DNA from: Chthoniobacterales bacterium
GTDB taxonomy: Bacteria; Verrucomicrobiota; Verrucomicrobiia; Chthoniobacterales; UBA10450
Assembly (NCBI GenBank): GCA_013812515.1
Contig: JACCTI010000146.1
Location: forward strand, 1 to 6,338
DNA: 6,338 nucleotides
Reading direction: 5' to 3'
This document shows positions 1-5,305 of this stretch, one piece after another. A program made the translations under genes and the position numbers. The notes under the pieces were generated by a model. That model did not search any database. It saw nothing but the letters and a program-made list of their open reading frames with translations, and was not told the DNA's origin. The number at the start of each line of letters is the position of its first letter. Positions within the stretch are counted from its first letter, which is position 1.

Positions 1-164
1 GACGCCGCCGTCGCAATCATCTCGATCGCGCAACACGCCAGCCCGAACTGCATCGGCCAGATCGAATTGCGCCGGCCCCAGTTGTAGAAGTCCTGCATCG
101 ACGTCACCCAAACGCCCTGTTTCTGCAGCTCGCCCCGAAGTCCCTCGTCGATTTTATCGCTCAT
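1..164 (-). CDS. nuoB: NADH-quinone oxidoreductase subunit B (NuoB), N-terminal part
   Basis: This is the first 54 codons of NuoB, the peripheral-arm subunit that holds the terminal iron-sulfur cluster N2 and passes electrons to quinone. The ATG is at 164-162 on the minus strand, and the gene leaves the window at base 1, so about two thirds is missing. The visible protein has a short polar N-terminus, then the family block NWGRRNSIWPMQFGLACC (residues 28-45) followed by AIEMIATAA. Cys44-Cys45 are the tandem cysteines known in this family to ligate N2; the other two ligands lie outside the window. The start lies 12 bases after the nuoA stop, which fits one co-transcribed unit. A purine-rich GAGAAA just upstream is only a weak ribosome binding site. 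The family assignment is very secure. Confidence 0.95.
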   Translation of the reverse strand, partial: MSDKIDEGLRGELQKQGVWVTSMQDFYNWGRRNSIWPMQFGLACCAIEMIATAA

Positions 165-176
165 CCGGCGTTTCTC

Positions 177-551
177 TTACCTCGCCCAATCTAAACAACC
201 TTTGCCCCACGCCCAAACGAGACCTTCGAGCAGAAGCAAAAGGAAAACGAGAATGGCGATGAACGCACCGACTGGCAGTCCGGTGAAGGCGACCGCAAAC
301 GGCACGAGGAAAATCGCCTCCACATCGAAGATCAAAAAGATGATCGCATAGACATAATACTGCGATCGAATCTGAATCTGCGCCTCGCCCACCGATTCCA
401 TGCCGCACTCGTAGGTCGCGTTCTTCAGCACGCCTGGCTTCGGCGGTTGAAAGAACCGGCGCCACATCCAGGCCAGCGCTAGCGGGAGCACCGGAAACAC
501 GAGCGCGACGCCGCAGAAGATGACGAGAAAGAGATAAGGACTCGGATTCAC
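177..551 (-). CDS. nuoA: NADH-quinone oxidoreductase subunit A (NuoA)
   Basis: This is a complete 124-residue NuoA, a small three-helix membrane subunit at the junction of the membrane and peripheral arms, next to NuoH and the quinone channel. Helix 1 is about residues 7-30. The conserved loop YECGMESVGEAQIQ follows at 47-60, then YYVYAIIFLIFDVEAIFLVPFA (given here in two parts: YYVYAIIFLI at 65-74 and FDVEAIFLVP at 75-84). Asp76 and Glu78 are the conserved membrane acids. Helix 3 is about 93-112, and the C-terminal GLVWAWGKGCLDWAR tail is typical. Length matches the family. The start is GTG at 551-549; no ATG is available in frame nearby. A GGGAG at 575-571 is too far away (19 bases) to be a normal ribosome binding site for it. 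nuoA is the first gene of the minus-strand arm and is followed by nuoB. Confidence 0.95.
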   Translation of the reverse strand: MNPSPYLFLVIFCGVALVFPVLPLALAWMWRRFFQPPKPGVLKNATYECGMESVGEAQIQIRSQYYVYAIIFLIFDVEAIFLVPFAVAFTGLPVGAFIAILVFLLLLLEGLVWAWGKGCLDWAR

Positions 552-586
552 CCGCTGCGTTAATGTCAGACTCCCGCCGAAATTGC

Positions 587-615
587 TCGGAAAAACTGCG
601 GCCGCACGATAGTAT
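587..615 (+). promoter_or_regulatory. Possible weak sigma70-like promoter for the central module
   Basis: In the short divergent gap after nuoA there is a -10-like TAGTAT at 610-615 (4 of 6 matches to TATAAT). A poor -35-like TCGGAA lies at 587-592 (3 of 6) with a 17-base spacer. It would start transcription near 622, just before the GGAG and GTG of the small gene at 635. The match is weak, and such a site can occur by chance, so this is only a candidate. Confidence 0.2.
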
Positions 616-634
616 TTTGCCCGTGGAGCGAACC

Positions 635-799
635 GTGAAAACGTTCAGCACTTTCGAAGCCGCAGAACAGGCGGACCGGGAGTTTTACAAGAGCCTGACG
701 GGCAATGAGCGGCTGAAATTGCTGCTCGAATTGATCAATCATGCGCCTGAGCAGCGACTTGAGAGAGTTTCTCGAATTACTAAACTCCCGCGGCGTTGA
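635..799 (+). CDS. Small uncharacterised protein, partner of the nucleotidyltransferase
   Basis: This is a 54-residue polar, probably helical protein reading MKTFSTFEAAEQADREFYKS at its start and RLERVSRITKLPRR at its end. There is no signal peptide, membrane helix or recognised catalytic motif. I chose the GTG at 635 because GGAG lies at 625-628, six bases upstream. The longer in-frame ATG at 563 would add 24 residues of unconvincing composition and leave only 11 bases to the nuoA start. From family familiarity, short proteins of this shape, with a phrase like 'A.RAD..Y...LT..ERL..LLEL' and an 'RLERV.R...L' tail, tend to sit just before small nucleotidyltransferase genes, as here. An antitoxin-like or accessory role is possible but is inference. 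The last 59 bases overlap the next gene in another frame. Confidence 0.6.
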   Translation: MKTFSTFEAAEQADREFYKSLTGNERLKLLLELINHAPEQRLERVSRITKLPRR

Positions 800-1183
800 G
801 TACGTCATCGTCGGCGCGCATAGCTTCGCCTTTCATGCGCGGCCGCGATACACCGGCGATCTCGACATTCTCGTGCGACCCACGATCGACAATGCGCGGA
901 AGCTGGTTGACGTCCTTGATCAGTTCGGCTTTGCGCGATCCGATTTCAAACTCTTGGACTTCACGGAACCCGACCAGGTAATCCAACTCGGGCGCGCACA
1001 AACCGCATCGATCTGTTGACGGGGATCACCGGTGTTGCGCCGGATGAGGCATTTGCGACGAAGGTGGAAGCGACTCTCGATAGCATTCCCGTGTTCATTC
1101 TGAGCAAGGAATCGTTGATCAGGAATAAGCGCGCCTTCGGGCGCCCGCAGGAGCTCGCCGACATTGAAGCCCTCGAAGGCTGA
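741..1183 (+). pseudogene. AbiEii/MNT-like nucleotidyltransferase, broken by a one-base frameshift
   Basis: Reading begins at ATG 741: MRLSSDLREFLELLNSRG, then VEYVIVGAHSFAFHARPRY and TGDLDILVRP. The VGA element (residues 24-26) followed by DLD (40-42) is the metal-binding signature of small pol-beta-fold nucleotidyltransferases. This frame ends at TGA 1017-1019 after 92 residues, the last few being out of character (QTASIC). From about 998 the -1 frame continues the same family without a break: NRIDLLTGITGVAPDEAF, later LIRNKRAFGRPQELADIEAL, ending at TGA 1181-1183. Adding one base near 999 (GCA CCA AAC CGC, giving APNRIDL) restores a protein of about 147 residues, a normal length for such proteins. 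The fragment keeps the active-site half but loses the C-terminal half, so it is probably inactive unless the shift is a sequencing or assembly error. No strong ribosome binding site precedes ATG 741; translation is probably coupled to the overlapping small gene. Confidence 0.75.
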
Positions 1184-1227
1184 GTTTTCCTTGCTTCGAG
1201 AATTCCGGCCCGCTTTCCTCATCGCGG

Positions 1228-2418
1228 ATGAACGGCGGCTCGCTTGACCAGATCTTCGTTAACGCCAAGCATTGGCTCCTCTCGTTCCTCGCTGGTGCGC
1301 CTGACTGGATTATCGAGGTCGCCTCCAGCCTGCTCAACATTCTAGTTCTACTCCACGCCTTCCTTGGGCTGTTCGCGCTGATGTCGTTGCTCGAGCGGAA
1401 GATTCTCGGCCGCATCCAGAATCGCTACGGCCCGAATCGCGTCGGACCTTACGGGCTCCTCCAGCCCGTGGCTGATGGGATCAAGATGTTGATCAAGGAA
1501 GACGTCGTGCCGTTTCGCGCCGACAAGGTTCTGCATTTCCTCGCGCCCATCATGGTCGCGGCCCCGGCGATCCTCGCGCTCGGTGTGATTCCTTACGGCA
1601 GAAATATGACGCCCTTCGCAATCGACGGCGGCATTCTGTTTTTCTTTGCGGTCGGCTCCATGACGGAGCTGGCCGTGTTCATGGCCGGTTGGGGCAGCAA
1701 CAACAAGTTCTCCATGCTCGGCGCGATGCGCGCGATCGCGCAGATGGTCAGTTACGAGTTGCCGCTCATCCTCACCGTGCTGCCGGTGGTGATGATCGTT
1801 GGCGCCCTTTCACCCGACGCGATCGTCGCTGCGCAGGAAGGCTATAAGTTTGGCGTCGTTCCACGTTGGTTTGTCTTCACACCGTGGGGCGCAGCGGCGT
1901 TCCTCCTCTTCTTTATCTCGGGTCTGGTGGAATCGAACCGCACTCCGTTCGACGTGCCGGAAGGCGAATCGGAAATCGTCGCCGGCCACATGACGGAATA
2001 CTCCGGTTTCAAATACGCCATCTTCTTCCTCGCTGAATACTTCGGGATGTTCGCGATCAGCGGCCTCGCGATTACCCTCTTCCTCGGCGGCTGGCACGCG
2101 CCGATCGCTCCGCTCCAATTCATTCCCTCCTACGCCTGGTTTGCGCTCAAGCTCGGAGCGCTGTTGTTCGTCTTCATCTGGATCCGCGGAACACTGCCGC
2201 GCACACGCGTCGATCAGGTGATGAACTTCGCCTGGAAGTTCATGCTGCCGATGGCCTTCGCCTGCATTCTCGCCGCGGCCGTCTGGCATTATCAAGCGGG
2301 CGGACTTAGCGGCTGGATCTGGTCGCTCGCGATCGTAATCATCTGCTACCTCGCGCTCTCGCGGATGCTCGAGACGCAGAAGAAATTTGCGCCGCGCACT
2401 TACCGCTTCGCCGAATGA
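1228..2418 (+). CDS. nuoH: NADH-quinone oxidoreductase subunit H (NuoH)
   Basis: This is a complete 396-residue NuoH, the multi-helix membrane subunit that forms the quinone chamber with NuoB and NuoD and couples quinone reduction to proton pumping. The family blocks appear in order. LLERKILGRIQNRYGPNRVG is at 54-73, followed by PYGLLQPVADGIKMLIKE. SMLGAMRAIAQMVSYELPL is at 162-180. The acidic quinone-site loop VESNRTPFDVPEGESEIVAG is at 234-253 with HMTEYSGFKY after it. IRGTLPRTRVDQVMNF is at 319-334. About eight or nine hydrophobic helices are visible. The length is slightly above the roughly 325-residue E. coli protein, mostly through a longer N-terminus and loops. The ATG at 1228 follows the broken nucleotidyltransferase by 44 bases and lacks a clear ribosome binding site. 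The stop overlaps nuoJ as ATGA. Confidence 0.97.
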   Translation: MNGGSLDQIFVNAKHWLLSFLAGAPDWIIEVASSLLNILVLLHAFLGLFALMSLLERKILGRIQNRYGPNRVGPYGLLQPVADGIKMLIKEDVVPFRADKVLHFLAPIMVAAPAILALGVIPYGRNMTPFAIDGGILFFFAVGSMTELAVFMAGWGSNNKFSMLGAMRAIAQMVSYELPLILTVLPVVMIVGALSPDAIVAAQEGYKFGVVPRWFVFTPWGAAAFLLFFISGLVESNRTPFDVPEGESEIVAGHMTEYSGFKYAIFFLAEYFGMFAISGLAITLFLGGWHAPIAPLQFIPSYAWFALKLGALLFVFIWIRGTLPRTRVDQVMNFAWKFMLPMAFACILAAAVWHYQAGGLSGWIWSLAIVIICYLALSRMLETQKKFAPRTYRFAE

Positions 2419-2897
2419 GCGCTGCCGCACTTATCGTCATCGCAATAGTGATGCTGGCCGGCGCGATCGCCGCCGCGTTGTTGCCGCGTCTCATCCAGGC
2501 CGCGCTCTGCCTGGTCGTCGCCTTCTTCGGCATTGCCGCTCTCTACTTCTTGTTAGGCGCGGAGTTCGTTGGCCTCGTGCAAGTCTTCGTCTATGTCGGT
2601 GCCGTCGCGGTGCTCATCGTCTTTACGATTCTGCTGACGCGCCGCGACAGCGAGAAAGAGCGCGTTTTCAACTGGAGCGGAGTGCTCCTCGCACTGGCTG
2701 TCTTCGCTGCGCTGCTCTGGGCGATCTTCGGCACACCGTCACTCGCCGTCGCCGCGCCCGCGGTTGAACCACTCAGCGTCCGTCGCATCGGCGAGGTGCT
2801 GATGACCGATTACGTCTGGCCGCTGCAATGTGTTGGCCTTCTCCTGACCGCGGCCCTGCTCGGTGCGCTCGTCCTGGTGATGGAGGAACGGCGTTGA
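2415..2897 (+). CDS. nuoJ: NADH-quinone oxidoreductase subunit J (NuoJ)
   Basis: This is a complete 160-residue NuoJ with five predicted membrane helices, part of the proton relay between NuoH and the antiporter-like subunits. The diagnostic third helix is clear: GAEFVGLVQVFVYVGAVAVL (48-67) then IVFTILLTRR. It includes Glu50 and Tyr60, in the segment that in known structures switches between alpha and pi-bulge helix. A polar loop (76-87) and a loop rich in Ala, Val and Pro (107-120) follow. The last helix is 138-155, ending in VMEERR. The start ATG at 2415 overlaps the nuoH stop in ATGA, so translation is likely coupled. nuoI, often found between nuoH and nuoJ, is absent at this junction. 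Length is close to the short form of the family. Confidence 0.95.
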   Translation: MSAAALIVIAIVMLAGAIAAALLPRLIQAALCLVVAFFGIAALYFLLGAEFVGLVQVFVYVGAVAVLIVFTILLTRRDSEKERVFNWSGVLLALAVFAALLWAIFGTPSLAVAAPAVEPLSVRRIGEVLMTDYVWPLQCVGLLLTAALLGALVLVMEERR

Positions 2898-2915
2898 GGC
2901 GCCGGTCTCCGCCCA

Positions 2916-2946
2916 GGGAAGCGCACGCTTCCAGCGTGCGCTCCCC
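2916..2946. repeat. Perfect inverted repeat (hairpin) in the nuoJ-nuoK gap
   Basis: The 70-base gap between nuoJ and nuoK holds a ten-base perfect stem, AGCGCACGCT (2920-2929) and AGCGTGCGCT (2933-2942), around a three-base loop TCC. The stem extends outward through one A/C mismatch to GGG (2916-2918) against CCC (2944-2946). A second, overlapping palindrome, GGAAGCG-CA-CGCTTCC, could compete on the left half. There is no run of T after it, so it is not a typical intrinsic terminator, and transcription of nuoK through nuoM presumably continues. It resembles a dispersed REP-type palindrome or an mRNA-stabilising hairpin; which of these is inference. Confidence 0.7.
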
Positions 2947-2967
2947 AATCCGCATGGCGCGGGAATC

Positions 2968-3282
2968 ATGAGACCGACACTCCAACTGGTTCTCATCATC
3001 TCCGCTGGATTGTTTTCGATCGGCTTGCTCGCGGCCCTCAGTCGCCGCCACGCGATTTTTATCCTCATTGGCATCGAGATGATGCTCGCGGCTGCGAACA
3101 TCAATTTCGTCGCGTTCTGGCGTTTCGCGCCGCCGCCGCAACCGCCCACCGGCGTGATGGTCGCCATCTTCGCTATCGCCATCGCCGCCGCCGAAGCCGC
3201 GGTGGGCCTTTCGCTCGTCATCGCCGTTTACCGCCATTACCGCACGACCGGCGTCGACCAACTGGACCAGCTCAAAGGATGA
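2968..3282 (+). CDS. nuoK: NADH-quinone oxidoreductase subunit K (NuoK)
   Basis: This is a complete 104-residue NuoK, a three-helix membrane subunit homologous to MrpC that carries proton-relay glutamates between NuoJ and NuoN. Helix 1 is about residues 6-24. Helix 2 contains IGIEMMLAAANINFVAF (34-50) with Glu37. Helix 3 contains AIAAAEAAVGLSLVIAVYR (71-89) with Glu76. These match the two conserved membrane glutamates of the family (Glu36 and Glu72 in E. coli). The loop FAPPPQPPTG (53-62) is proline-rich but of normal length. The ATG at 2968 follows a GGGA at 2961-2964, only three bases away, so the ribosome binding site is weak. It lies 70 bases after nuoJ, with the inverted repeat between them. 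Confidence 0.96.
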   Translation: MRPTLQLVLIISAGLFSIGLLAALSRRHAIFILIGIEMMLAAANINFVAFWRFAPPPQPPTGVMVAIFAIAIAAAEAAVGLSLVIAVYRHYRTTGVDQLDQLKG

Positions 3283-3290
3283 CCCTCTAA

Positions 3291-3319
3291 ATCGTGCTCG
3301 TGCTCCTGATCGTGCTCGT
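3291..3319 (+). repeat. Short direct repeat before nuoL
   Basis: The 46-base gap between nuoK and nuoL contains two exact copies of ATCGTGCTCGT (3291-3301 and 3309-3319), 18 bases apart, and the whole stretch is built of GTGCTC-like units. It takes the place where a ribosome binding site for nuoL would be expected, and no good one is seen. It could be a remnant of a small tandem repeat or simply low-complexity spacer. Confidence 0.5.
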
Positions 3320-3328
3320 AATCGCCGC

Positions 3329-5305
3329 ATGACAACGTGGATCGTCACCAATCTTTGGTTGATTCCCGCGGTGCCGCTCGCCGTCGCCCTCGCAATCCTG
3401 AACCTGAACGGTGCCCGCCGCAGACCAGCCGCTGCGCTCGCCATCTTTGGACAGCTCGGTGCCTTCGGCCTTGCCCTGATAGCTTTTCTGCAAACACTCA
3501 GCGCTCCAGGCTTTCGCGCGTTTCACAACTTCACCTGGTTCACCTTCGGTGATCAGGCCATCCGTCTTGGCTGGCTCCTCGATCCGCTCACCGCGGCCAT
3601 GCTGGTGATGATCACGTTTGTCGCGCTTTGGATTTTCGTCTTCAGCGTCGGCTACATGGCGCACGACAAGAACTACACGCGGTTTTTCGCGTACCTGTCG
3701 TTCTTCACTGCGGCGATGCTCGGCGTCGTGATTGCGAACAGCCTGCTCCTCCTTTTTGTCTGCTGGGAACTGGTCGGGCTCGCCTCATATCTGCTGATCG
3801 GCTTTTGGATTGAGAAGCCGAGCGCGGCGGCCGCAGCGAAGAAGGCCTTCATCACTACGCGCATCGGCGACATCGGGTTCTTCCTGGGAATACTCTGGCT
3901 TTATCGAAGCAGCGGAACGCTGCTCTTCTACGATGATGGTGGTCGCGGTTGCCTGGAAGGCGCGGCCCTCGTCGCGCTCGGCGCCAGTGCCACTTCCATC
4001 GCATTGCTGATTTTCTGCGGCGCGGTCGGGAAATCCGGCCAATTCCCGCTGCACGTCTGGCTGCCCGACGCGATGGAGGGTCCGACGCCGGTCAGCGCCT
4101 TGATCCACGCCGCCACCATGGTTGCGGCCGGCGTTTTTCTCGTGGCGCGCGTCTATCCGATCTTCTCGTTAGGCGCAGTTCAGGGCGTCACGACTTCGCT
4201 GACGGTTGTGGTCTGGATCGGCGTGATCACGGCTTTGCTGGCGTCGCTCATTGCCGTCGCGCAATACGACATCAAACGCATTCTGGCCTACTCCACCGTC
4301 TCACAGCTCGGCTTGATGATGGTCTCGTTAGGGGTGGGCGGCGTGGCCGCCGGGATCATGCACCTGCTGGCGCACGGATTTTTCAAAGCACTGCTCTTCC
4401 TCGGTGCCGGTTCCGTCATTCACGGCACCCACCACGAACAGGACATCCGTAAGATGGGAGGACTGCGGGGCATTATGCCACTGACCTTTCTCACCTATGC
4501 GATCGGCATGATGGCACTGAGCGGTGTGCCGCTTTTCTTTGCCGGCGCGTGGACGAAAGAAGAAATCCTGCACGCCACCTCGCATTGGCCGGCCTCGCGG
4601 CTGCCGCATTACCTCATGATGGGCGGCGTTGTTCTGACCTCGCTCTATATGACGCGGCAGATGATCTACGTCTTCTTCGGGCAGCGCCGCGCCGCGTCCG
4701 AGCGTGCGCACGAAAGCCCGCGCGTGATGACGTTGCCCCTCCTCGTTCTCGCGGTCTGCACCATCGGCCTCAGTATATTCCTCACTCCAGCGTGGCCGTG
4801 GTTGCACGAATACCTCAGCGGCACTGTGGCGCCGGTGGAGTTCGGGGGATTACTTCAACCGATGCTCTTCGTCTCGCTCACCCTCGTCGCGGCTGGCGTC
4901 GGTCTCGGAGTCGTGATCTACCGGCGGGTTGACCAAGCCGACCCGCTGCAACGCGCACAGCCCATCGTCTTCAGTTTTCTCGAGAACAGGATGCGGCTCG
5001 ATGAGCTCTACGCCCACACGGTAATCGCGTTTGCTCGTGGCGCAGCACGCGCCTCCGATTGGATGGATTGCTGGATCTGGGATGGGATCGTCCGCGGAGC
5101 CGGTAACGTCGGACAGCTCCTCGGCCTCGTGACCAAGGGTGTTGATGAACGCGGCATCAACGCCGGGGTGGATGAAGGCGTGACCGGCACGCGCAGCCTT
5201 AGCCGATTCCTGTCCGCAGCGCACTCGGGTCAAGTGCAGCGATACCTCGGCGGCGTCGCAGTCGGGATGCTGGCGCTGCTTCTTCTTTACGCGTGGCTGG
5301 GATGA
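3329..5305 (+). CDS. nuoL: NADH-quinone oxidoreductase subunit L (NuoL)
   Basis: This is a complete 658-residue NuoL, the distal antiporter-like proton pump of complex I, related to MrpA. Conserved elements appear in order. FVCWELVGLASYLLIGFW is at 143-160 with the key Glu147. AVGKSGQFPLHVWLPDAMEG is at 232-251 with Lys235. TPVSALIHAATMVAAGVFL is at 253-271 with His260. YDIKRILAYSTVSQLGLMM is at 313-331. HLLAHGFFKALLFLGAGSVI is at 345-364 with His349 and Lys353, and AGAWTKEEIL is at 405-414. These are the charged residues of the two half-channels and the central axis. The C-terminal part (about 545-635) is amphipathic and fits the long lateral helix that runs along NuoM and NuoN; a final membrane helix at 639-657 anchors it. 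The length is slightly above E. coli NuoL (613). No alternative in-frame start exists upstream in the gap. The stop overlaps nuoM as ATGA. Confidence 0.97.
   Translation: MTTWIVTNLWLIPAVPLAVALAILNLNGARRRPAAALAIFGQLGAFGLALIAFLQTLSAPGFRAFHNFTWFTFGDQAIRLGWLLDPLTAAMLVMITFVALWIFVFSVGYMAHDKNYTRFFAYLSFFTAAMLGVVIANSLLLLFVCWELVGLASYLLIGFWIEKPSAAAAAKKAFITTRIGDIGFFLGILWLYRSSGTLLFYDDGGRGCLEGAALVALGASATSIALLIFCGAVGKSGQFPLHVWLPDAMEGPTPVSALIHAATMVAAGVFLVARVYPIFSLGAVQGVTTSLTVVVWIGVITALLASLIAVAQYDIKRILAYSTVSQLGLMMVSLGVGGVAAGIMHLLAHGFFKALLFLGAGSVIHGTHHEQDIRKMGGLRGIMPLTFLTYAIGMMALSGVPLFFAGAWTKEEILHATSHWPASRLPHYLMMGGVVLTSLYMTRQMIYVFFGQRRAASERAHESPRVMTLPLLVLAVCTIGLSIFLTPAWPWLHEYLSGTVAPVEFGGLLQPMLFVSLTLVAAGVGLGVVIYRRVDQADPLQRAQPIVFSFLENRMRLDELYAHTVIAFARGAARASDWMDCWIWDGIVRGAGNVGQLLGLVTKGVDERGINAGVDEGVTGTRSLSRFLSAAHSGQVQRYLGGVAVGMLALLLLYAWLG

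Noticed and set aside
552..634. Strong promoter for nuoA on the minus strand
   Set aside because: Only loose -10-like matches were found, with no acceptable -35 at 16-18 bases, so no site is called.
154..651. 165-codon minus-strand open frame overlapping nuoA in another frame
   Set aside because: It covers all of nuoA out of frame and is Arg/Ser-rich. NuoA in its own frame has all the family motifs.
990..1010. Programmed -1 frameshift joining the two halves of the nucleotidyltransferase
   Set aside because: No X XXY YYZ slippery heptamer is present in the right register at GCA CAA ACC, and there is no obvious downstream hairpin. A plain one-base deletion explains it better.
1810..2430. Long open frame (206 codons) on the minus strand opposite nuoH and the start of nuoJ
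   Set aside because: It lies antisense to an unmistakable nuoH. Its translation is very rich in Arg and Glu with no domain, as expected for the complement of GC-rich membrane-protein codons.
2916..2946. Intrinsic terminator
   Set aside because: The hairpin is strong, but it is followed by CCCCAATCC rather than a T run, and nuoK to nuoM continue on the same strand.
2773..3444. 223-codon minus-strand open frame across nuoJ, nuoK and nuoL
   Set aside because: It spans three real genes and their gaps on the other strand, with an Arg/Gly-rich composition and no recognisable motif. It is a shadow frame.
2551..4335. Recurring GTTAGGCG/GTTAGG words inside nuoJ and nuoL
   Set aside because: They fall at in-frame Leu-Gly codons in coding sequence and are few and unevenly spaced, so they are coincidental.
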